64,000 bases of DNA. It comes from Paratinospora sagittata (taxonomy: Eukaryota; Streptophyta; Magnoliopsida; Ranunculales; Menispermaceae). Below are positions 11,596-22,907 of this stretch, one piece after another. The stretch spans positions 13,560,539 to 13,624,538 of the forward strand of contig CM069598.1 of assembly GCA_035771175.1 (NCBI GenBank), read 5' to 3'. Below the pieces are notes generated by a model. It had not been told where the DNA came from, did not search any database, and worked only from the letters and a program-made list of their open reading frames with translations. Each line of letters begins with the position of its first letter. Position 1 is the first letter of the stretch. The position numbers were made by a program, and so were the translations under genes.

Positions 11596-12384
11596 GATGG
11601 CGGATATAATTGAAAGACTCATGAGGGATTTCTTATGGGAGAATGATGATAGGGTGAGGGGACCACATCTTGTGGCTTGGAGCACCGTATAGAGGAGGAT
11701 CGAGCATGGTGGGCTGGGTGTTAGGAATATTGTTATCAGGAACAGAGCCTTAGTTGGCAAATGGTTATGGAGATTTTCTCGTGAAACATACCAATTATGG
11801 CGGAGAGTTATCTGCAGCAAGCCTGAACTGAGGGACAACCACAGGGATGCTGGGTTAGCAACCAAATCGACATTTAGGGATCCTTGAAAATTCATATATT
11901 TTGTCTACCCAATCTATTTTCCCTTGATCAGACTTAAACCGAGAAGAGGTGATTCCATTCAGTTTTGGGAAGATCCATGGTGTGGGAGCGAAGCTTTTCA
12001 GAATTTGTTTCATAATCTTTATCAATGTTCTTTACACCATAATAAATCGTTAGCGACCTTTAAGAGAGCCCAAGATCCTAGGGGAGGAACCTTCGGGAGA
12101 TGGGATCTACACTTAGAAAGTAATTTTTATCCTCGTGGGGAGGGGGACGTCGATACCCTTCTTAGCATACTTGAGGGGTGTGAACTATTTGGGGATAGTG
12201 ATATAATTCTATGACCTTGGGACCCAACATGTAATTTTACCACCAAATCCTTCCTCACTGATATCCTTGACGACCCTAATATCCCCTCCTTTCCTCACTA
12301 TAACCTCATATGGAAAGCGCAACTACCATCTAAAGTTTAATTTTTGGGTTGGGTAGTTGCCCATGGAAAGATGAATACTGGCGA
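11596..12384 (+). pseudogene. LINE-3 RT C-terminus and linker
   Basis: The readable protein includes IIERLMRDFLWEND, then GGLGVRNIVIRNRALVGKWLW and a stretch with FWEDPWCG, all typical of the region between RT and zf-RVT in plant LINEs. Stops occur near 11692, 11886 and 12212. It ends at WVVAHGKMNTGD, where a solo LTR interrupts it. Confidence 0.8.
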
Positions 12385-14828
12385 TGTCACGACATCCCTG
12401 ACATAGGCTGACGTCATGACCGGCACAATATACTATACACTGTACATACTCGTATACAGTAGATAGTATAATGTCAGCCTTCACATAGTCTCATAATCCT
12501 TCCCAAAATTTTCAAAAATTTCGGCAGCATTTCTCTATAAAATGGACATTTCACAAAACTTGATATACCACAAATCAAATCATCTATATATATATATATA
12601 ATCATTCCATCCATGTATACCATAATCCAAAAGACAACCATTGTCATTCATAAATCAAACATTCCATCATCCAAATATATATATCTATCATCGCCAAATA
12701 TCTTAATAATCCAAACTAACCATTGATATCTCATTTTTCCAAACTAACCCCTCTAGATGGTAATACATATATAAGATGTGTGATAATTATATATATATCA
12801 AAATATATAAAATATGTAATCACTTCTTATAAAACATACGTACATCAGCACTGCTATGTCCTAGTCACGTGCTGATCACTCTCAAAGTTTTTTTTTCCTT
12901 TTGCTTCTGTACCTGAAATGGTGAGGGAAAGGGGGTGAGCAAACAATAGCTCAGTGAATATAGTTCTTGACATGACAATAGCATAAATTTAAAGAAACAT
13001 GGCATATCAAATCCTTTAAATTAAAATATTTCAAAAGCACATATGCAGCAACATTCATCAAAATAATATACATGCACACAATATATAGTTTATGCTCATT
13101 TATAAAAATTTTCCATCTCCCTCCTTCAAGGCAAGAGAGCGGGTCTAACCCTTGTATGGCCGTTACAAGGTAGCCACAACCTCTCATTACCCAATTCATA
13201 GTCATTTCAAGGATCGCAACCCTTGTTAGGACAGACCTACTGACAATGAGGTTTCGCAAAACCTCATTCGGGTCTAATTCCTAACGAAATGACATTATTA
13301 TAAGCTCCAATTGCTAAAAATCAGTTTGCATGATCACTAAAAACTCAATGCATTACATATAAATATATAACATGCGTACAATCAAACATTTTATATTTGT
13401 ACAATGCCATACAAAAATCAAATCAAAAAAACTATACTCACAGTGGTTACACGAGGTTTCTAAGCCAATATACCCTCAAGAGCATTTATCCATGCACTTA
13501 ATCTCTAAATTCAAACACTGCAATTTGGTAATTCAAACCATAAATCATCATGAGAATTACCATTTAAACTCACCAAAACACCATTACTAACACTCAAATT
13601 TCCTAGCTAGTTCATCAGCTAAGATGGGGTTATTTCACTATGAAAATGTCACATTTAAACTAGATTTCAACACCAACGTACTCACATAAGCATATGAAAA
13701 TATATGTCAATTTTATTAAAAATCTAGGACATTCCTAAAATTATTCTGTTCACATCGACACGTGTCAAATCAGTCAGTCTATCATTCTACTACCTTCAAC
13801 AGATATTTTATTGAGGTTTGACACGTTCGCGGAGGTATCCACAGTCAATTTTACTCACAAAAATCATATTTTTAGCTACTGAAAATATCAAAGCATATCC
13901 AAAAATCATGTTCTTGACATCGAAACGTCCGGAATTCAGTTCTCTACGATTCTATGATCTCAAACCGGAGTTTCATTAGATTCTAATTCCATTTTATTCA
14001 CTGAATATGATTACAGTATTATTTACATCACTATTCACTATTCATTAGAAGCATGAGAATTTTTAATAAAATTGTCAAACGGTCTCCAAAAATCATAAAA
14101 TTAGTATCGATGAACTCGCAACAATGCATTCTACCATTCTATAGCCTTAAACTAGAGTTTCATCGGGTTTTAATATGATTCGAAAGGTTTCAAAGATTAA
14201 AGCTAAGGATTCCAAAGGAATCCAAGATCAAATCTAACTTCTAATAGCTATAAAAACTACAAACGAACAAATAAATTCAATCTAACCATATATTTAAGGT
14301 TCATACAGCCTAGGAAGTGTTTTTCAACCTTCCTAGCAGATTTTCATTCACGTTGGGTCAAAACCTCAATTTTTTGGAAACGCAGTAAAACGGCTCTCAC
14401 AGCAAAAATTACTCCGAAAAAAGATTACATCTATCTTAGATATCAATTTCGCGAAGAAATAGAGTGAAAAATAGTTATCGTGGGTCCCGATTCGGCGAAA
14501 ATTTCGCGTTCCCCTTTTTTTTTCTTCTTTCTCTTCCTTCTCGCCTTCTCTGGTTCTTCTTCTCTTTCTTTTTGTTTCTTTTTTTTTTAACGTGTGAGAG
14601 AGAAAGGTGAGAGAATGAGATAAAAGAATGAGATATTATAATATCATCTTATACTAATGTATATCATCTTATACTAATATATATCATCTTATAATCTAAT
14701 GATAAGATGACATTTAAGAATGCAAATCTACTTAATTTAGGTATGTTTATACACATATATGTTTAACTCCTACGTTCGTATACGTATTCCTCAACGTAGG
14801 TGTATAATTAAAAGTACGAGGTGTTACA
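12385..14828 (-). mobile_element. Solo LTR (gypsy/chromovirus-like), 2444 bp
   Basis: The element begins TGTCACGACATCCC, ends GAGGTGTTACA, and has a 5-bp target duplication GGCGA (12380-12384 and 14829-14833). Removing it joins the LINE zf-RVT frame (GKMNTGD|MLQ). No internal domain or second LTR is present, so it is a solo LTR. On the minus strand it starts TGTAACACC, like the LTR at 42770, which is why minus orientation is preferred. The minor ORFs inside have no recognisable product. Confidence 0.82.
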
Positions 14829-15230
14829 GGCGACATGTTACAAAAAAAGATTCTCGAATATGTGCTTATCTACATTTTGGTGTTATTTTTGCAATCAGGA
14901 TTCAAAATCTATTGGGCATTTACTTTGCCCATTCTCTAAAGAGGTGTGGCGCAGATGGTGTCATCACTTCCCTGTCATGCACAAGGAGGAGGTTGCAGAG
15001 GATAATGTCGGTCTTTTCCTTTTCATTAACAACATTCAATCGGGCTAGAGGGGTCATTGGCAGGTGGTTTATTTAGCAGTGCTTTGGTTTATTTGGAAAG
15101 AGCCAAATTTGAGGGTTTTTGATGAGGAGATGCACCAAACTGTCTTAGTTTGGGAGAAATTCTACTTGTTGCCTTCCTTTTGGGTCGGTAATAATAGCTT
15201 GTGTAAAGGATATGCTTTAGGCGATTGACT
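14829..15230 (+). pseudogene. LINE-3 zf-RVT domain
   Basis: Reading on from the LTR junction gives a zinc-binding stretch CLSTFWCYFCNQDSKSIGHLL, CPFSKEVWRRW, and then, past stops, AVLWFIWKEPNLRVFDEE. It is the end of ORF2, followed by a short 3' UTR and the poly(A). Confidence 0.8.
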
Positions 15231-15376
15231 TAAAGGTGAAGCAATTTTATATAGCCACAGGGAAGGTCAATGTTTTGGCCGCAATGTACAATTATTTTGT
15301 TGCTGATTTCATCAATACATACAACACTTTTTTTGTTTCTTTAACAAAAAAAAAAAAAAGAATTAAAGAGGTTTTG

Positions 15377-15880
15377 CAGTAGAAGAAAGGGGTAGACAAA
15401 ACAAAAGAAGAAAGGGCCAAGAGCAAGGGGGGTAAAGTCGGTATTTCAATAAATAATCTGACGCAACATTTAAAGATTTGCAGCTTCCAACCCAAAAGGG
15501 GTTTTTCTCTCCAAAGAATCGCACATGTGGCCGCATATAAATGGGCCACGTGTGCTACCGATCATCACCGCAATTCCTCTTACCGCATGTAATCCGGATC
15601 CCTGACTTCAAGTCTTCTTTGAAACAAAATTAATGAACTTCATTATTCATTAAAATATATTGTATTGAATCGATCAATATAAAAATGACAAAATTCATGT
15701 AGTTAAATCATGCATCCATCATAGTAATAACTAACAGTAGAAATGAATTAAGAGATTAGTGTATAAACATCACTATATTTATAAAACATAAGAAAAATGA
15801 TACGTATACATAATTTTGATTAATATATAATTTTAGCACACATTCATATAATGTATGTCAAGCACTTTTTATTATGTAAG
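15377..15880. other. Duplicated kinase 3'-flank sequence
   Basis: No gene is visible. From about 15600 to 15870 it matches 27590-28150 downstream of copy C (shared ACTTCAAGTCTTCTTTGAAA and GACAAAATTCATGTAG). It represents 3' flank of the decayed copy B region, cut off from its continuation at 20697 by the copia element. Confidence 0.55.
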
Positions 15881-16360
15881 AATATTTCTATTTTATTTTT
15901 GTTGGGTAAGACAATTGCTTTGTTTACTGCTGTTGCGACTGAAGAAGCCCACGGTACAACGCTGATCCGCAATGAGAATCGGTATAGCGTGGAGTTGCGC
16001 TTGATCGCGGCAGAAAACGTGGGCGATTTTCGATTGTGGTGTATTGCGGTGTGCTGGGTAACCGAGAGAACTAAAAGAATTAAAGGAAAGTATTTCTTTG
16101 GGTTTGGTGGATTGAAAGTCAAACTGTGGGACCCCATTACTTGTTTTTAGTTCTTGTTTCTGCAACCGAGAAAAGCAAAAGATTTTTTTTTTGTCTTCTT
16201 GCACCGAGCACGCACGGCCGGCTGGTGAGAAGAAATTTAACGGCATAGTTTATTTCTTCAATATTAGTCATTTTGGTCGAATTTTAGTTTCATTTTTTAA
16301 AGTATGATCATGTCGACCAGATTTACATAGTGACTAGAGTTAATCACTGATATAGTTACA
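15881..16360. other. Unassigned segment between 3' flank and copia gag
   Basis: This block is more GC-rich than its surroundings at about 15950-16230. It has overlapping open frames on both strands (15851-16150 plus, 15893-16246 minus), neither recognised. It lies where a 5' LTR and leader of the copia element would be expected, but it does not resemble the 3' LTR beyond a 13-bp match (AATATTTCTATTT at 15888). It may be a further insertion or filler DNA. Confidence 0.35.
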
Positions 16361-16404
16361 AAATATAAGATTGAGCAGTTCTTAAGAAGAATAACTTTAA
16401 TCTT

Positions 16405-17226
16405 TGACAGATTAAGATGCGAGCCTTGTTAGTACAAGACGGACTATAAAAAGCGCTGAAGGGAAAAGATGCACTGCTGACAAGGTTGACCGAAAAAGAG
16501 AAAGATGAAATCATGAAAAAAATGTGCTATTCTCTTATGCTTAAATGATGAAGTCATGCGAGAAATTGAAAAGGAGACTACAGTTGCAGGTTTGTGGTTA
16601 AAATTGAAGAGTTTGTATATGACAAAAACTCTAACAAACCGGCTGTATCTGAAGAAGCAGCTGCTCATGTTGACGATGAAGGAAGGTGCATCCATGAGAG
16701 AACATGATGATGAGTTTAACAAGATTATTGAGGCTTTGAAGAATGTTGGTTACAAACTCAGTGATGAGGACCAAATAACGTATTTGCTATGTTCACTACC
16801 AGATTCCTATGAGTACTTTGTGGATACTTTGATCTTTGGTAAAGACACCCTGACTCTAGAAGATGTCAAAGTAGCTTTGAACTCTAAAAAGTTGAAAAAA
16901 ATGGTTACCGGAGAAGAGAAAGCTCAGGTGAAAGATTGTTGTTTAGAGGTAGATCTGAACAGAGAGGGTCCAAAGGTCATGGAAGTCAATCTAGATCAAA
17001 ATCTAAAGGGAGAAAATTAAAGTGCTTTGAATGTCACAAAAAAGAGCACTTTAAGAAAGATTGTCCAAAGCGCAAGGGAAAAGGAAAACATAATTTACAA
17101 GATTCTAATAATGCAATAGTTGAAGAGGAAGAGTCTAAAAGTGCTAATGTTCTTTTAACCATTGTGGGATGCTTAGGTGATGAGTGGATTATTGATTCGG
17201 GCTGTTCATGTCATGTGTCACAATAA
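16405..17226 (+). pseudogene. Copia gag with zinc knuckle and protease start
   Basis: The gag part starts at MRALLVQ (16416) and runs through EIEKETTVAGLWLKLKSLY to a CCHC knuckle, [14 protein letters not shown] (17025-17066). It leads into the protease motif [12 protein letters not shown] (17187-17222), the D-S-G aspartic protease signature. Stops near 16447 and 16547 and a frame change near 17020 break it. Gag would form the particle and the protease would cut the polyprotein. Confidence 0.85.
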
Positions 17227-18377
17227 GAACTTGTTTGCATCTTATCTGAGTGTGAACGGTGGTACTGTACTTATGGGGAATGATATGGCCTGTAAGACAG
17301 TAGGGATAAGAATAGTAAAGATCAAGATGCATAATGACGTTCTGAGGACTTTGACAGATGTTAGACATGTTCCAGAGTTGTGGAAGAATCTTATTTTTAT
17401 GAATACTTTAGATTCACAAGGCTGCAGGATTGTAGTTGAAAGTGAAGTTCTAAAGGTAGTCCGAGGTGCACTGGTGGTTATGAAAAGAAAGAAAGTTGGT
17501 AACTTGTATGTGTTATCAAGGCATATAGTTACAGGTAGTACAACGATGTTTATAGATAGTGGCTCTGCAAATACACAGTTGTGGCATATGCCATTAAGGC
17601 ATATGAGTCAGAGCAGACTTGAAGCGTTGAGTCAGAAAGGCTTACTTGAGAAGAATAAGGTAGATAAATTGGACTTCTATAAGCATTTTGTGTTTGGAAA
17701 ATAATGCAAAGTTAAGTTCAACCAGGTAGTTCACTGCACCAGAGGTACTCTGAATTATATCCATTCAAATGTGTGGGGTCCTTCCATAGTTTCCTCACTT
17801 GGTGGAGCGAGGTATTTTGTTTCCTTTACTGATGACTTTTCACGTATGGTCTGGGTAAAGATACTAAAAAGCAAGGATGAAGTGTTTGAGGTCTTCATGA
17901 ACTGGAAGACAAAGGTTGAGAAGCAAATTGGAAGAAACATCAAGATGTTGAGAACTGATAATGGTGGTGAGTACACCAGTAAAACATTCTTAAAGTTTTG
18001 TGAAGATGAAGGCATTGAGAGACACTTAACAGTTAAGGAAACACAACAACATAATCGAATTAGCGGAGAGGATGAATCGTACTCTACTGGAGAGAGCACG
18101 GTGTATGTTATCCAATGTTGGTTTGGGTAAAGAGTTCTAAGCAGAGGCGGTGAATACAACTTATTTTCTCGTTAATAGATCACCATTTATAGCTATTGAT
18201 TGTCAAACTCTACTTGAGGTATGGTATGGTAATATTGCTGATTACAGTTCTTTGAGAGTGTTTGGATGTTCAGCTTACTATTATGTCAAGGAAAATAAGA
18301 TTGATCCAAGAGCTAAAAAAAGTCATATTTCTAGGTTATGCAGATGGAGTGAAAGGATACAGGTTATGGTGTCCTGA
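17177..18377 (+). pseudogene. Copia protease end and integrase
   Basis: After the protease come the gag-pre-integrase region (LWHMPLRHMSQSRLEALSQKG, about 17578-17640) and the integrase core, with the first catalytic Asp in SFTDDFSRMVWV (about 17822) and the second in RTDNGGEY (about 17950). The downstream catalytic Glu region is scrambled by a frame change near 18060. The integrase would have inserted the cDNA. Confidence 0.83.
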
Positions 18378-18699
18378 TTTACATAAGATTGTAATCAGTA
18401 TGGATGTGACATTTCAATGAGCCTACTTTGATGTCTGGTAAGCAAATGGATTCTCAAGAAGAGGATAAATGTGATTTTGTGCAGGTGGAGTTTAGTACTC
18501 CAGGAGAAAAATCAAAGTGTAATGTGGAGGAGATAGCAGGTGGAGCCAGTGAGCACCAACAACAGCAACAATCCTTAGCTAGTGGCAAAGCAAAAGGGAC
18601 CATTAAAGCACAAATTTGCTATGGGTTCGAAGACATGGTGGCATAGGCATTGACAACGTATGGAGATGATCCTTCCACTTTCAGGTAGGCTATGAGTAA

Positions 18700-19422
18700 C
18701 AATTGTTTTGAAAGGTGAAAAGAAGCCATGCAAGATGAGATAAACTCATTGATGAAGAACTAGACTTGGGAACTTGTAGAGTTACTTAAGGGTCTGCGAG
18801 CTATTAGGTGTATTTTAGGAAAAACGGTCATCCAAGATCAAACAGTGTGAGATATAAGACAAGATTGGTTGCCAAAGGGTATGTTCAGGGAGAAGGCGTG
18901 GACTACAATGAGGTATGTTCTCCAGTTGTAAAATACACTTCTATTAGAGTATTATTGGCATTGGTTGCATTATTTGACTTAGAATTGGAGCAACTAGATG
19001 TTAAAAGAGCTTTCTTACATGGAGACTTGGATGAGACAATCTACATGAAGCAGCCTAAAGGCTTTGAGGTTACTGGTAAGAGTGATCATGTGTGCAAACT
19101 GAAGAAGTCGTCCTTATATGGGCTCAAACAGTCACCTAGACAGTGGTATAAGAAGTTTGACACTTTAATGATTAGGCAGGGATACACGAGGAACAAGTAT
19201 GACAGTTGTGTCTATTTTTTGAAGCTTCTAGATGGTTCTTATGTTTATTTACTCTTGTATGTTAATGACATGCTAATTGCTGCTAAGAGCACGAATGAGA
19301 TCAACAGGTTAAAATATCAACTGAGTCAAGAGTTTGAGATGAAGGATTTGGGTGTACGTAAGAAGATTCTTGGTATGGAGATACATAGAGAAAGGAAAAA
19401 GGGCAAGTTATATCTGGCATAG
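18700..19422 (+). pseudogene. Copia reverse transcriptase with altered catalytic box
   Basis: The sequence RLVAKGYVQGEGVDYNEVCS, QLDVKRAFLHGDLDE and SLYGLKQSPRQWYKKFD is a clear copia RT. The catalytic box reads LLLYVNDMLIAA, where the family has YVDD, so one catalytic Asp is Asn and the enzyme would be inactive even if translated. It ends at a stop, LYLA*, at 19420-19422, where the family continues without one. Confidence 0.9.
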
Positions 19423-19730
19423 AGAAAGTACTTGGAGAAAGTGCTTTCAAGGTTTGGAATGGAGAAGCCTAAGCCAGTAAGTACTCCATTGGCAGCTCAT
19501 TTTTGACTTTTAGCAAATATGTCTTCGAGCACCGATAAGGATCGTGAGTAGATGAGTCATGTTCCATATGTTAGTGGGTGGGTAGCTTGATGTATGCTAT
19601 GATATATACTAGGTCAGACATTTCACATACAGTGAGTGTTGTCAGTAGATATATGGCAGATCCTGGAAAGCAACATTGGCAAGCAGTGAAATGGTTGTTG
19701 CGGTATCTTCGAGGTACATTGGATGTTTGA

Positions 19731-20210
19731 TTGGTTTTTCAGTGCGATAGTGATACAAGTTTTCTTGTCAGTAGGTATGTGGATTCTGATTATGCTGGTG
19801 ATTTAGACAAACAACACTCCACAACAGGTTATGTGTTTGCTTTGGCATGTGGTCCTATCAATTGGAGGTGTATGTTGCAAATTGCAGTTGTTTTATCTAT
19901 TACTGAGACAGAGTATATGGCAGTGACAGAGGTTGTGAAGGAAGCTTTGTGGCTCCGAGGTTTGATTGGTGACTTGGGGATTACCCTGGAAAGTAGATTA
20001 GTTCCTTGTAACAGTCAGAGTGTCATTCACTTGCTAAGAACCAAGTGCATCATGCCAAAACCAAGCATACTGATGTTCGTTTTCATTTTGTTCGTGAGAT
20101 TATTGAGAATGGTGAGATTTTTTTTGCAGAAGATCAGTACCAATGTAAATCTTGCAGATGTGCTGACAAAGACAGTCCCAACGGTCAAGTTTGAACATTG
20201 CTTGAACTAG
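19731..20210 (+). pseudogene. Copia RNase H
   Basis: The segment has YVDSDYAGDLDKQHSTTGYVF and SITETEYMAVTEVVKEALWL, the DSD and E-containing motifs of copia RNase H. It is open for 159 codons. A frame change near 20040 alters the C-terminus, but VNLADVLTKTVP, the usual C-terminal motif, is still readable. Confidence 0.88.
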
Positions 20211-20312
20211 ATCAATATCCTACAACGTTGAGTGCCTTGAGGGGCACATTTGGTGATGTTGATTGACTGTGATTGGCTAGTGGCTTGTAGTGGTCCTTGC
20301 CAAGGTGGAGAT

Positions 20313-20696
20313 TGCTATGTATGATGTGTGGCCCGACCACTTTGTGGGCCAGAGGAATATTTCTATTTACATGTATTTCTTTATTAGTTTCCTTGACTGT
20401 ATCAGCTTCTTAGTCTGAATTGGAAACTAGGTCTAAAACTCTCTATATATCTAGTATTGGGGATTAAGAGGTAGAGGTGAAAAAAAAGAAGAGAAAATAG
20501 AGAGACATTGTGAGTGTTGCACTAGATTCTCTTAGATTAGTAGAATATTCATCTCCCGTAGACGTAGGCAGATTTTTGCCAAACCACATAAGTTTGTGTG
20601 TGTTCTTCTTGTTGTTTTGATTTGCATCTCTGTGTTGTGTTTGTTCTGCTGCGCGAATCTCTACACTCTTAACTCGTGTGTTGATGTGTGATTACA
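20313..20696 (+). repeat. Copia 3' LTR (384 bp)
   Basis: It follows a polypurine-like tract CAAGGTGGAG (20301-20310), starts TGCTATGTATG and ends GATTACA, the TG...CA form. It includes a TATA-like TATATATC near 20444 and a purine-rich stretch after it. Kinase 3'-flank sequence resumes immediately at 20697. Confidence 0.75.
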
Positions 20697-21229
20697 GAAT
20701 GTCCACCGTATATAATGAACAATGTACAGAGACTGGACGCTAAAAATTTGTGCTAAATAGCACTCCTCAAAGCATAATCCATCCTATTTATTAAAATGCT
20801 CATGCCATGCCATGCCATGCCATGCCATGCATAAGCGTTTCATTATTGTAGGTTTCTACTCTGTTACATACATGCAGATCATTCATCCTAAGACACTCAT
20901 ATTTCAGTTACTTTTCCAATTATTCTCAATAGCCTTATATAAAGGTTATACACTAATAGCGCTGGTGTTATAAATAATAAAAATTTTGGTTCAATTCTCT
21001 TTTTGCTTGGGATTTGAGTGGTCTTGTATAATGATTGCATGATCACTATGAGAAAAAATTACTGGGCCTTGTAAATCAATTGATAAACTAATTGTTGCAG
21101 TTGCTAAAGAGGTGACTTTAAAACTTCAAGGTTGTAGATTCAACTTTTGTCCCTACCCTAGGGGTAAGGGAGATTAATGGGTTGAGAACAAGTCTAATAC
21201 TTCTCTGAGAGTACGGTTCAGTGATGAAG
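20697..21229. other. Kinase 3'-flank sequence joined to copy B
   Basis: No gene is visible. It matches 28180-28750 (downstream of copy C) and partly 52830-53070 (downstream of copy E). It includes CATGC repeats at 20795-20830. Its right end joins exon 1 of copy B at about 21229, which removes about 0.9 kb of exon 1 and all later exons. Confidence 0.65.
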
Positions 21230-21716
21230 CTGCCATATATAGCTAAGGGCTCATCTCTGCTGCTTCTTGATTTAATCACCATATTTCCATTATCTAGTAA
21301 CTGAGCAATTGGGTCATTCGAAATGACCGTAGAATTATTAATTGTTGAAGATGATGATGACCATATAACATCCTCAGTTTGATGAACAATAACAAGAATT
21401 CCATTGCTGTTGATCTTTAAAACTCCGGATGAATCTTTAATTGGGTTGTCTCTGATTGCCACCCAAACAACTATTTGAATTGGGATGTTCTTAAACCATA
21501 TACCCAAGTACTGGAAATTGTTGGAATTGGTGGGACTGAAGAAGCCGAGTTCGAAGTTCTGGCCTGAGGAAACTAAAGTTTGGTTTTCAGTAAGAGGTTG
21601 GGTTGAAGTTACAGTGCCTCTTGCAATTGCAATTCAAATTTGGAGCAACAGGAGTAAAACAACACCCTTTATTGATGCAACATCGAAGAAATTCTCCAAC
21701 TTGCAAAAAAATTTCA
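21230..21716 (-). pseudogene. S-receptor-like kinase copy B, 5' half of exon 1 only
   Basis: The minus strand encodes lectin-domain sequence (MGIWFKNIPIQIVVWVAIRDNP, SSGVLKINSNGILVIVHQTEDV, QLLDNGNMVIKS) very close to copies A, C and D. The start codon equivalent to Met 16 of copy C is ATA, and a TGA lies in the signal-peptide region. The conserved WVANRD motif reads WVAIRD. The match stops at about 21230, within exon 1, and is replaced by 3'-flank DNA, so the rest of the lectin part and all S-domain, PAN, transmembrane and kinase sequence is gone. It is a deletion relic. Confidence 0.9.
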
Positions 21717-22198
21717 TGTATTTGAAAGCCTGATCTTTTTAGGACTAAAAAGAGTCGTCTTATATGTATATTTTGTTGCAACTGAAAAACTTTAATTTTC
21801 TTATTTTATTGATATAAGAGGCAGTATAGTTTTGCAACACAAGAATGAAGTAATCAACTATTGAATATTGGGTTTGTTTGTAATTAATTCTACCCCTAAT
21901 GTTACGTTCTTTAGAAGTCATATATATATAGGAAAATTTTATGTTGATTGTTGTAGTTATATTTTTAAGTATATCTACACGTTCACAACTATTGGATCAT
22001 TGTGCATTACATTTTTATATAATACATAATGATCCAATAATTGTGAGTATGTAATTACACTTAAAAATATAATTACAGCAGTCAAAATAGCATTCTCCGT
22101 AATTACAAACCCAAAAAAAAGTATAAACTTCTATTTGAAATTTTTTGGTTTTCTTCTTTTGTTGTCAATAAACAAAAGATCAAGTTGCTTTCAAAAAA
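21717..22198. other. 5' flank of copy B
   Basis: No gene is visible. It matches the 5' flanks of A and C (for example CAACTATTGAATATTGGG). It is interrupted by a small palindromic MITE (21925-22112) and ends at the target duplication of a small LINE. Confidence 0.55.
21925..22112. mobile_element. Palindromic MITE in 5' flank of copy B
   Basis: The two halves are near-complete inverted copies: ATTGGATCATTGTG on the left, CATAATGATCCAAT on the right, with outer ends GGAAAATTTTATGTTGA and the complement of GGAGAATGCTATTTTGA. It is absent from the corresponding flank of C. The superfamily is not certain because the target duplication is unclear. Confidence 0.6.
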
Positions 22199-22465
22199 TT
22201 CTTCTTTTTGTTCTTCCTCTCATTCTGAAGTTGGGGAGATACTTGAAGACTGTAAGCAATTGCTAAATTATTGGCCAAATGTTTCTATCATTCAAACTCG
22301 TAGGGAGGGCAATTTGTCAACCCATAGATTGGCTCGTTTTGCCACGAGCATTGACTCTTCCTTTGTTTGGTTAGAGGAAGTCCCTGTAGCTGTAAATGTT
22401 TTGTTTGAGGAGGCTTCTCCTCTTTTCTCTTTGTTTTAATGAAATTTGTGGGTTTTTTTTAAAAA
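22199..22465 (+). mobile_element. 267-bp LINE tail with 17-bp target duplication
   Basis: An insertion flanked by AAGTTGCTTTCAAAAAA on both sides (22182-22198 and 22466-22482) carries only the end of a LINE RNase H (QTRREGNLSTHRLARFATS) and a short A-rich tail. It is a heavily 5'-truncated LINE insertion in the upstream flank of copy B. Confidence 0.85.
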
Positions 22466-22683
22466 AAGTTGCTTTCAAAAAATAAATAAAAACACAAGAA
22501 CTTCCAAGTGTCAATTTCTGATTTGATAAAATTTGTCACATAACGAAAAGATTTACTTGGCTTAACTAGTTGCTACAATTTTTTATATCCAAAATTTTGG
22601 AAAAATAAAAAATGAGTTTGGTCCGATTGAAATCCAAAAATAGTTTTCCAAATTTTACACAGAGAACAAACTATCATCTTTAG

Positions 22684-22907
22684 TCATTTTAGGCCCCACT
22701 CGAGAGGTATCAATTCCTTACAGTCGCATTAATTCCCCACCACCGCGACACTAATGAAGGATCTACCGATGACAATGCTGGAATTACCAAATACAAACTA
22801 ACTCATACGTTCTGCCAATTCGAACCAGTGACATCCAAGCCACAAGAGTGAAGCGCACTGTGCTCGAACCATCAAGCCAACGCCGCATTGGCATTATAGG
22901 AACATAC
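22684..22907 (-). mobile_element. tRNA-derived SINE-like element
   Basis: On the minus strand it has a box A-like stretch (TTGGCTTGATGG) and a box B-like GGTTCGAATTGG near 22815-22826. It is not present in the corresponding flank of copy C, where similarity resumes at 37305. Boundaries are approximate. Confidence 0.5.

Larger units (their letters stand above)
9621..15362 (+). mobile_element. L1-type LINE (LINE-3) with two nested elements
   Basis: A 14-bp target duplication TTAAAGAGGTTTTG at 9607-9620 and 15363-15376 bounds the element, which ends in a poly(A) tail at 15346-15359. The LINE parts are 9621-9743, 11596-12384 and 14834-15362, encoding RT C-terminus and zf-RVT. They join in frame-compatible order once a hAT element (9744-11587) and a solo LTR (12385-14828) are removed. 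The net LINE is about 1.4 kb, so it was 5'-truncated on insertion. Frame breaks show it is dead. Confidence 0.88.
16361..20696 (+). mobile_element. Ty1-copia retrotransposon, decayed, 5' LTR not found
   Basis: The order gag, zinc knuckle, protease, integrase, reverse transcriptase, RNase H is the copia order (integrase before RT). A 3' LTR follows. The element splits flank sequence that is continuous at about 28180 in copy C. No matching 5' LTR was recognised, so the 5' end is truncated or strongly diverged and no target duplication was defined. Many stops and shifts interrupt the polyprotein. Confidence 0.88.

Noticed and set aside
16556..20210. Functional copia polyprotein
   Set aside because: Multiple stops and frame changes, a substituted RT catalytic Asp and no 5' LTR.
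22690..22890. True tRNA gene because of box A and box B-like motifs
   Set aside because: No cloverleaf with acceptor stem and anticodon loop could be built by eye; the motif spacing fits a SINE head.
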